Shown one piece after another: positions 1 through 4,850 of a stretch of DNA of 5,984 bases. The DNA is taken from NCBI GenBank assembly GCA_029880025.1, contig JAOUPE010000107.1, forward strand, positions 1 through 5,984, written 5' to 3'. The notes beneath the pieces were generated by a model. The model was not told the DNA's origin and did not search any database. It saw only the letters and a program-made list of their open reading frames with translations. A program made the translations under genes and the position numbers. The DNA comes from Caldifarciminota bacterium (GTDB lineage: Bacteria > Hydrothermota > Tepidihabitantia > Tepidihabitantales > JAOUPE01). Each line of letters begins with the position of its first letter. Position 1 is the stretch's first letter.

Positions 1-31
1 TGTATCAATCATACTGGTGTCATAACAGTAG

Positions 32-529
32 TCAATATGTTTGATTTTCAAGTTCTGAGGAATGAGAGGAACTCTCTAAATGGCTCCCCAGTCTACCCCC
101 TAGGCTGCCCCCTAACCTGCCCCCTAAGCCGCCCCCTAGGCTACCCCCGAGCCTGCTCCCTAACCCGCTCCCTATCTTGCTCCCTAACCTGCTCCCCAGC
201 CAGCTCCTTAACCGACTCCCTAAGCTGCTCCCTAACCCGCCCACTAACCCACCAACCGGGCTAGACCCGGGGCTAACCTGGAGGCTACCCCCTATACCGC
301 TCCCTATACCGTATGGGGGATAGCATAGGGCTAGGAGGGGGCTAGCCCCTAATGGCTTGTCAAGACAATTTTTAAGTAATAAAATCAATGGGTTACATAA
401 AACCTTAATAAAATTAAGGAAAAAGTGAAAAAATATTAATAATATTAAGGTTCTATATAAGAGCAAGAAATCAAGAGACTTAAAAGACTTAACCAACAAA
501 GATATAAAAGGAAAGAGCTCAAAGCTCAA
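32..529 (-). CDS. Candidate repeat protein: hydrophobic N-terminus plus Gly/Ser-x-Leu tetrapeptide repeats (uncertain)
   Basis: I do not recognise a family. The 165-codon frame opens with TTG at 529 and overlaps the end of the acetyltransferase gene by 11 bp. I see no Shine-Dalgarno sequence, so translation would have to be coupled to the upstream gene. Residues about 10-55 are strongly hydrophobic, and 27-45 could be one membrane segment. From about residue 73 the 12-bp DNA repeat is read as four-residue units of the type GSRL, GGSL, GSWL and GSKI, and a Ser-rich tail ends in QTY. Against coding: the start is weak, the N-terminal half comes from T-rich DNA that makes hydrophobic codons by chance, a hairpin lies inside it, and a 12-bp repeat keeps several frames open. 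For coding: differences among repeat units are concentrated away from the second codon position of this frame only, and the Leu codon varies mostly synonymously. Confidence 0.3.
   Translation of the reverse strand: MSFELFPFISLLVKSFKSLDFLLLYRTLILLIFFHFFLNFIKVLCNPLILLLKNCLDKPLGASPLLALCYPPYGIGSGIGGSLQVSPGSSPVGGLVGGLGSSLGSRLRSWLGSRLGSKIGSGLGSRLGGSLGGGLGGRLGGSLGGRLGSHLESSSHSSELENQTY
84..311. repeat. 12-bp tandem repeat (minisatellite), 19 units in register
   Basis: Reading from 84 in steps of 12, every unit fits or degenerates from the plus-strand consensus CYCCCTAACCTG with no indel. Units 1-14 (84-251) are clear. Units 15-17 (252-287) are degenerate. Units 18-19 (288-311) return to a good match in the same register, as CCCCCTATACCG and CTCCCTATACCG. 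Two subfamilies occupy separate blocks: CCCCCT-type at 96-143, continued as CCCCCG in the 144-155 unit, and CTCCCT-type at 156-239. This implies local expansion. Exact copies include 156-167 and 228-239. The array is C-rich on the plus strand and much more GC-rich than the flanking DNA. It lies downstream of the acetyltransferase gene. Confidence 0.95.
256..350. repeat. Inverted-repeat end of the minisatellite with GC-rich hairpins
   Basis: The array ends in dyad structures. CCGGG-CTAGA-CCCGG at 256-270 is a perfect 5-bp GC stem. The sequence GGCTACCCCCTATA from 283 is matched on the other side by inverted copies in 312-347, with a bulge, and the inner hairpin CCCTATA-CCG-TATGGGG lies at 302-318 (one G.T pair). 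GGGGCTAGCCCC at 338-349 is a perfect 12-bp palindrome. So repeat-like units stand head to head about position 310. No T-tract follows on either strand, so these are not classical terminators. Confidence 0.75.
403..419 (-). terminator. Weak AT-rich hairpin, possible terminator of the receptor-acetyltransferase unit
   Basis: CCTTAAT-AAA-ATTAAGG is a perfect 7-bp inverted repeat with a 3-nt loop. Read on the minus strand it is followed directly by TTTTATGTAA, which gives a short U-run. It lies about 100 bp past the acetyltransferase stop codon at 519. The stem has only two GC pairs, so termination would be weak. If the 529-32 frame is a real gene, this hairpin lies inside it and cannot be a strong terminator. 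Confidence 0.35.
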
Positions 530-1421
530 AATATTTTATCCAGGGAAAATAGGCAAATAGTTTAGAAAATCCAATCGCCTCATAAAAGGCTTGCCCTGAC
601 CCGACATAAACGATGGTTGCTCCCAATTCTCCAACCCGTCGGACACATTCCAAAACCGCTGCCTTGCTTAATCCCATAAACCGATAATCCGGGTCGGTGG
701 CAACCGGCTCAACAGAGGCAATTTTATTAACCGCTTCAAACCATATCCCGGAGTATGAGACAAAATCTTCATTGGGCGCTTCAATTACGATGTTTAAATC
801 TTTTTTGAAATTAGGAGCTGATTGCATTTTCCGGCGAAATTCGATTTCGGTATCGGGTGGTTCTCCCGGATGATTAAACCCACGATGTAAAACCCGGTTT
901 ATTTTTTTGAGATTATTATCATCCGCCAGACTTTTCAGGATAAATCCCTTTGGCAGGTTTATCTCCGGGAAAGGACGAACAATTTTGAATATAGATGTAT
1001 AGTCTGGTAAATGGGTAGCTTTTTTATAGCCTCGTGATTTAGCGATAGCCTCAAATTCTAAATCAAAGTCATTGATAAAAACCTTAAGATAACGCCTCTG
1101 GTTAGCCAATTTTGCACAAAGCCGGGTTTCCGCATATTCAAGCATATCGGATTTTAAATGCTTGTAATCAGGGTGTATTTCAAAATATACTTCGCCCATT
1201 CGAAATTCAAAATGGACTACGCCAACAATATTTTCGGCATCTTCCCAGATACCGATTTTATGAAGTTCGGATTTAGGTAAATAAGGGTGAAAGTGCATAT
1301 ATTCCCAGCGCGGCTGTAACCAATTTGCCGGTTTCTCACCAGGCTTGTATGTATCAATAAGAAAATTCCCGACTGATTCGAAATCCTGCGGACTCTGATA
1401 TTGTCTGATTTGAATACTCAC
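519..1421 (-). CDS. Tandem-GNAT N-acetyltransferase-like protein
   Basis: Predicted cytoplasmic GCN5-related acetyltransferase of 300 residues, about twice a single GNAT domain, which suggests two fused domains (about 1-145 and 155-300). The C-terminal half carries the acetyl-CoA-binding region: strand ASVEPVAT (236-242), then DPDYRFMGLSKAAVLE, where R247-x-x-G250-x-S252 approximates the Q/R-x-x-G-x-G/A loop. The late motif QAFYEAIGFS follows at 277-286. The N-terminal half has the strand NIVGVVHFE (64-72), but the loop at YKHLKSD lacks the glycines, so it is probably degenerate or structural. The start is GTG at 1421, because an in-frame TGA lies just upstream and the next Met is far inside. 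The ribosome site is poor (AAAAAGA). It lies 47 bp downstream of the receptor gene on the same strand, so the two are probably cotranscribed. The substrate is unknown. Confidence 0.85.
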   Translation of the reverse strand: MSIQIRQYQSPQDFESVGNFLIDTYKPGEKPANWLQPRWEYMHFHPYLPKSELHKIGIWEDAENIVGVVHFEFRMGEVYFEIHPDYKHLKSDMLEYAETRLCAKLANQRRYLKVFINDFDLEFEAIAKSRGYKKATHLPDYTSIFKIVRPFPEINLPKGFILKSLADDNNLKKINRVLHRGFNHPGEPPDTEIEFRRKMQSAPNFKKDLNIVIEAPNEDFVSYSGIWFEAVNKIASVEPVATDPDYRFMGLSKAAVLECVRRVGELGATIVYVGSGQAFYEAIGFSKLFAYFPWIKYFEL

Positions 1422-1468
1422 ATTATATCTTTTTCAATTTAATCGTCGCACTTTGGACGACATGCTGG

Positions 1469-3883
1469 TTAGAATTCAATCACCATTCCTGCCATAGGCC
1501 AGAACCCAAATTGTTTGACCGTATCAATTTTACCTTCATGGGTATAGTTATAAAACCAGACGTTTTCCCGAGCGTAGAGATTCTGAATTTCAAGATACCA
1601 GGAAAGACTCCAGTTTTTGAAGAGAAACTTGTGGTCCCATCTTAAATCAAGCCGATGATAATCCGGATAACGTTTTGAATTCAAGAGTTCAGAATTGTCA
1701 ACCCAACGCCGGGTTTGAGAAACCCACTCCATCGGCGTATAAGGACGTCCGCCCATAAAACGGAACCGAAGACCAATGTCAGCTTCGTCCGAGAAAATTA
1801 AGCCGCCAATCGTGCCCCGAAACCAGCCCGGCAGGTTTTTATACCAGTCTTGCCTGTGGAATTCAATTTTGTATACCCAGGATGCCGAAAAGACATTACG
1901 GTAATCATAATCGCCCGGAATCGTTTTAGTTGCATCTTGCGGGTTGGCGATTCGGGCATCCGAGAATGAGTAAGAGAGGGTGCCATTCCAGTTGCGCGCA
2001 AACTTTTTCTGCAGGAAGAATTCTATACCCTTAGTCTGCCCCTTACCAATATCAACATAGGCACTGGTCCAATCATAAGTGTCAGGAGTAGTCCAGGCTT
2101 GAGGAATCGCTATGTTACGAACATCCTTGTAATAGCCTTCGATTGACAACTTGATATCATCAGCAAATAACTTTTCCAAACCGATTATATAATGGTCAGA
2201 GCGCTGGCTTTCCAGATAATGATTGGCAACACTGTCCCATAAAAGAATATAATAAGAAGGCGGTTGCCGATGCCAGCCATAACCAACATTAAAGCTAAAA
2301 CCAGCCAGCAGCGGTTTGGTGGTCAGACCAACTCTTGGTGAAATATAAAATTTATCAGTATATTTGAAATAGTCAGCTCTTGCTCCAATGCTTAAATTAG
2401 CAAAATCACCTAATGTTAGCTTGTGTTGTAGGTAGCCACCAAGTTTATAAGAAGCGGCATTATATTTTGCATCGACAAACTGAGTTACGACTTGCTCACG
2501 AGTCAAAGAATCAATATAAGGTGATGAGTCAATAATAATACCGGTAGAGTCATATTTATAGTTAAACAGAGGGTGAGAAGATGAATAGACCTGGTAAGAA
2601 AAAGGTACCCGAGAAAAACCGATTCCGAGTTGAGTCTCTTGTTGTTTTGCCCAGCGCAAGGATGCATCATAACGTGCTCCTAAAGCCTGTTCAGTTGAAA
2701 ATACCTGAATCACGGTATCAACATTGGGTTCATGATAAAGGTCCTCAGAAATTGCATCCCAATGGGTGCGCACCCATGAGAAAGTCAATTTACCAAAACC
2801 AATTTCACCAAAAAGGGTTTGCCAGCCGATTCCAGTTGCCAAACGAGAAGTCTTAGATTGGGTTCGCGTTTCCGATTTTGTCACATCCTCGCCTGGTTCG
2901 ATATTAATGTGGTCATCACCATAAAGTGTAAGCAAAAAGAGTTCATTAGCTGGTGAAAGTTTGAAGTTCAGCTTACCCAGATAGCTATCATAATAAGGCA
3001 CTGCGGTCATTTCGCCCCAGACTTTAGTTTCCGCCATAATCTCAAGAAAACTCTTGTGATAGGAACCAAGAAACGAACCAATCCGGTTGGGTAAAGGTCC
3101 TTCAAAAACGATACCGAGCCCAGCCATACCCATATCGATATTACCCTCTAATTCGGTGTAGGAGCCATTTTTAAGTGCAATATCCATCACCGATGAGGCT
3201 CGTTCACCATACCGGGCTGGAAAGGCACCAGCCACAAAATCAACTTCTCTTATCAATAAGGCATTAAGCATGCTTATCGGTCCACCTTGCTGGGTGAATA
3301 GGGCGAAATGGTTGGGATAAGGAATTTCGATACCATCAACCAAAAAAAGATTTTCATTGGGATTACCGCCGCGCACGATAATCTCATTATCCTGGTCACC
3401 GGAAGAAACGACGGCTGGCATCGCCTGAACTACCCGTTGAATATCGCCTAAACCACCAGGCTGGGTTTGGATTTCTTCGGTGTTAAAGTTTCTTTCGCTG
3501 ACCGGCGCATCTTTCACCTTTGGAAAATAGTCAGGTCGCACCGTGATTTCTGCCATCTCAATCGCACTTTGGGAAAGTTTGAAAACCAATTCGGTTGCAC
3601 GGCTTGGTTCAACTACAACCCGGGTCATTACCTGTGACCGGTAACCAATCATCGATGCTTCGACCGAATAGGTACCAGCCGGTATATTATGGACAATGAA
3701 TCTACCATTTTGGTCCGCGGCGGCTCCTAATTCGGTGTTCAGAACAACAATGTTGGCACCAACCAATGCTGAGCGAGTCGAAGCATCATAGATACTGCCG
3801 GTGATTCTGCCGGTTGGCGAACCAAAAAGATTAAAGAGGATTCCTACAAGGAAGCTAAATACAGCTACTTGTGATTGCTTCAT
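1469..3883 (-). CDS. TonB-dependent-receptor-type outer-membrane protein with carboxypeptidase-regulatory-like domain
   Basis: Predicted outer-membrane beta-barrel of 804 residues, a normal size for the family. In order: a signal peptide (Lys2, hydrophobic 6-20, cleavage likely near 22-24); a CarboxypepD_reg-like beta-sandwich at about 25-104 (GRITGSIYD, ALVGANIVV, AADQNGRF, IPAGTYSVEA); a short linker with EITVRP (112-117) that may serve as a TonB-box-like segment; a plug domain at about 130-240 (IIVRGGNPNENLFLVDGIEI, then FPARYGERASSVMDI); and a barrel to the end. The barrel is rich in alternating aromatic strands and closes with VIEF, a terminal Phe typical of BAM substrates. The start ATG at 3883 has a good ribosome site. 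Such receptors import siderophores, cobalamin, glycans or peptides using the TonB-ExbBD motor, or act as SusC-like importers. No SusD partner is adjacent and no ligand can be named from the sequence. Confidence 0.92.
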   Translation of the reverse strand: MKQSQVAVFSFLVGILFNLFGSPTGRITGSIYDASTRSALVGANIVVLNTELGAAADQNGRFIVHNIPAGTYSVEASMIGYRSQVMTRVVVEPSRATELVFKLSQSAIEMAEITVRPDYFPKVKDAPVSERNFNTEEIQTQPGGLGDIQRVVQAMPAVVSSGDQDNEIIVRGGNPNENLFLVDGIEIPYPNHFALFTQQGGPISMLNALLIREVDFVAGAFPARYGERASSVMDIALKNGSYTELEGNIDMGMAGLGIVFEGPLPNRIGSFLGSYHKSFLEIMAETKVWGEMTAVPYYDSYLGKLNFKLSPANELFLLTLYGDDHINIEPGEDVTKSETRTQSKTSRLATGIGWQTLFGEIGFGKLTFSWVRTHWDAISEDLYHEPNVDTVIQVFSTEQALGARYDASLRWAKQQETQLGIGFSRVPFSYQVYSSSHPLFNYKYDSTGIIIDSSPYIDSLTREQVVTQFVDAKYNAASYKLGGYLQHKLTLGDFANLSIGARADYFKYTDKFYISPRVGLTTKPLLAGFSFNVGYGWHRQPPSYYILLWDSVANHYLESQRSDHYIIGLEKLFADDIKLSIEGYYKDVRNIAIPQAWTTPDTYDWTSAYVDIGKGQTKGIEFFLQKKFARNWNGTLSYSFSDARIANPQDATKTIPGDYDYRNVFSASWVYKIEFHRQDWYKNLPGWFRGTIGGLIFSDEADIGLRFRFMGGRPYTPMEWVSQTRRWVDNSELLNSKRYPDYHRLDLRWDHKFLFKNWSLSWYLEIQNLYARENVWFYNYTHEGKIDTVKQFGFWPMAGMVIEF

Positions 3884-3889
3884 TATAAT

Positions 3890-3896
3890 CTCCTTT
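3890..3896 (-). promoter_or_regulatory. Ribosome binding site of the receptor gene
   Basis: On the minus strand AAAGGAG is followed by six bases (ATTATA) and then the ATG at 3883. This is a near-ideal Shine-Dalgarno sequence and spacing. It fixes the start and therefore the full signal peptide. Confidence 0.85.
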
Positions 3897-4006
3897 CTAT
3901 TTTTATGGAGCTAAGTCAAATTTTTTAAAATAATAAAGTTTTTTATTAATTAAAATCATTGAGCTTTTCGTAACGGCTTGAATCACGATTAAAGACTATC
4001 TGTATC

Positions 4007-4034
4007 AATATAAAAAAAACTCCTTGATTGTCAA
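4007..4034 (-). promoter_or_regulatory. Candidate sigma70 promoter for the receptor unit
   Basis: On the minus strand a perfect -35 TTGACA (4034-4029) is followed by a 16-bp spacer and a TATATT -10 (4012-4007). Transcription would start near 4000, giving a leader of about 117 nt before the receptor ATG. The -35 lies inside the hairpin of the overlapping terminator-like element, and the T-tract of that element is the promoter spacer. The two readings therefore compete. Confidence 0.5.
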
Positions 4035-4037
4035 GGA
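4012..4037 (-). terminator. Intrinsic terminator-like hairpin upstream of the receptor (attenuator or small-RNA end)
   Basis: Read on the minus strand, TCCTTGA-CAA-TCAAGGA is a perfect 7-bp stem with a 3-nt loop, which outer G.U pairs may lengthen. One G and then eight consecutive T follow (4019-4012). This is the classic rho-independent layout, and it is absent in the plus direction. No minus-strand gene lies between it and the divergent pyrE. It would therefore stop transcripts that start in the intergenic region, about 130 bp before the receptor start codon. Confidence 0.55.
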
Positions 4038-4146
4038 ACGATAAAAATCCTTTAAGCGGCTATATCTCTAACCATCGTATTACATAATTTGAAGAAGCGT
4101 GGTTTTTCAACACTCTGAATTTTGGGGCGGTTTTGAGTATATTCGT

Positions 4147-4175
4147 AGTATACCCTTTCATGTGCCATCAGGCAA
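4147..4175 (-). promoter_or_regulatory. Possible upstream minus-strand promoter
   Basis: TTGCCT (4175-4170), a 17-bp spacer and TATACT (4152-4147) on the minus strand match the sigma70 consensus at 4/6 and 5/6. Transcription from about 4140 would run into the terminator-like hairpin and make an RNA of about 130 nt. It is weaker than the promoter at 4007-4034, and chance matches are expected in AT-rich DNA. Confidence 0.25.
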
Positions 4176-4245
4176 AATTTTACTATAGGAAAAATCTAGA
4201 TGTCCAAATAAACACAGCTCAATAGTTAAATAAAGCCATTAAGAT

Positions 4246-4273
4246 TTGACATCTATCTCTTATATTCTATAAT
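4246..4273 (+). promoter_or_regulatory. Strong sigma70 promoter of pyrE
   Basis: A perfect TTGACA (4246-4251) and a perfect TATAAT (4268-4273) are separated by 16 bp. The predicted start at about 4279-4282 leaves an untranslated leader of only about 15 nt. That is too short for the transcribed attenuator known upstream of pyrE in some bacteria. Expression is therefore probably set at initiation or is constitutive. Confidence 0.85.
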
Positions 4274-4285
4274 CAGGAACTAACT

Positions 4286-4290
4286 GGAGG
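4286..4290 (+). promoter_or_regulatory. Ribosome binding site that fixes the pyrE TTG start
   Basis: GGAGG is followed by five bases (ATAAT) and then TTG at 4296. No ATG or GTG is in frame at a suitable distance. The next in-frame ATG is the twelfth codon. This site selects the unusual TTG start. Confidence 0.8.
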
Positions 4291-4295
4291 ATAAT

Positions 4296-4832
4296 TTGGA
4301 TAAAAAAGAGTTGGCAAAACAGATTAAAATGTCATCTTTCTTGACCGGTCAATTTAAATTGCGCTCCGGTAAAATCAGTTCATTTTATTGGGATAAATAT
4401 CGATTTGAAAGTGACCCAGAGCTTTTATCCGAAATTATTGAGCATATGGCAAAAATCCTGCCCAAATCTTTTGATAAATTAGCCGGTATGGAATTGGGCG
4501 GAATACCATTGGCAACCCTGCTATCCTTACGGATTGGCAAACCTTGTCTTTTTGTGCGTAAAGTTGCTAAAGATTATGGAACTTGCAATCTGGTTGAAGG
4601 CGGATTTAAACCAGGTGAAACCGTAGCGGTAATCGAAGATGTGATTACAACCGCGGGTCAGGTCATTATGTCAATTGAACAGATGCGAAATCTCGGATTA
4701 ATCGTGAACGACGTTATATGTGTAATTGACCGTGAACAAGGCGGTAGAGAAAAATTAACTGGGATTAAATGTTTGCTCTCTTCAGTATTTACAATGAGCG
4801 AACTGGACAGGCTGAGCCTGAACCGAGATTGA
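4296..4832 (+). CDS. pyrE: Orotate phosphoribosyltransferase (UMP synthesis)
   Basis: Joins orotate and PRPP to give orotidine 5'-phosphate and pyrophosphate, the fifth step of de novo UMP synthesis, in the cytoplasm, normally as a dimer. The 178 residues match the short form of the family. Visible landmarks are LRSGKISSFYWDKYRF (22-37); GMELGGIPLA (64-73); the catalytic-loop region FVRK (86-89) with K92, YGT (94-96) and EGG (101-103); and the PRPP-binding motif VAVIEDVITTAGQ (110-122) with the acidic pair E114-D115. FTMSELD (165-171) resembles the C-terminal signature seen in many PyrE proteins. The start is TTG, supported by a well-placed GGAGG and a perfect promoter just upstream. No other pyrimidine gene is in the window. 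It converges with the saccharopine dehydrogenase gene across a 14-bp gap. Confidence 0.95.
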   Translation: MDKKELAKQIKMSSFLTGQFKLRSGKISSFYWDKYRFESDPELLSEIIEHMAKILPKSFDKLAGMELGGIPLATLLSLRIGKPCLFVRKVAKDYGTCNLVEGGFKPGETVAVIEDVITTAGQVIMSIEQMRNLGLIVNDVICVIDREQGGREKLTGIKCLLSSVFTMSELDRLSLNRD

Positions 4833-4850
4833 TTTTAGCCGCCAAATCAA
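4829..4850. repeat. Palindrome spanning the two convergent stop codons
   Basis: TTGATTT (4829-4835) and AAATCAA (4844-4850) form a perfect 7-bp inverted repeat around an 8-nt loop. The left arm contains the pyrE stop TGA and the right arm contains the complementary TGA of the minus-strand gene. It could act as a shared hairpin at both transcript ends. However, no T-tract follows on either strand and the stem is AT-rich, so it is not a standard intrinsic terminator. Confidence 0.5.

Larger units (their letters stand above)
3897..4245. other. Divergent intergenic region, no gene seen
   Basis: No convincing coding frame lies between the receptor and pyrE. The part nearest the receptor (3899-3960) is very AT-rich. 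The middle holds the terminator-like hairpin and promoter listed separately. Further dyads are TTGAAGAA-GCGTGG-TTTTTCAA (4089-4110; 8-bp stem with one G.U when read as plus-strand RNA), GTATA-7 nt-TATAC (4137-4153), and GGTTA-GAGATA-TAGCC on the minus strand (about 4058-4074). I looked for cobalamin, TPP and other riboswitch signature boxes upstream of the receptor and recognised none. Confidence 0.6.

Noticed and set aside
1..9. TGTATCAAT at 1 repeated at 4001, with GTATCAAT also at about 1347, 1524 and 5484, considered as a binding or attachment site
   Set aside because: Several copies lie inside conserved coding sequence, flanks share nothing further, and an AT-rich 8-9-mer recurring is not informative.
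84..251. Telomere-like TTAGGG on the minus strand
   Set aside because: The hexamer occurs only once per 12-bp unit and not in every unit. The context is bacterial and internal, so the resemblance is coincidental.
37..264. Plus-strand open frame through the repeat (Pro/Leu/Ser/Thr/Cys-rich)
   Set aside because: A 12-bp repeat without a stop in this phase leaves the frame open automatically. Its second codon positions fall on variable unit bases, and there is no ribosome site.
84..311. CRISPR array
   Set aside because: Units are 12 bp and directly adjacent, with no unique spacers of 25-40 bp and no cas genes.
1798..2001. Second minus-strand frame inside the receptor gene
   Set aside because: It overlaps the barrel-coding sequence in another phase, with no ribosome site or family resemblance.
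2581..2856. Plus-strand 91-codon frame inside the receptor gene
   Set aside because: It is antisense to a well-supported receptor coding region, shows no recognisable motif, and is best explained as a shadow frame.
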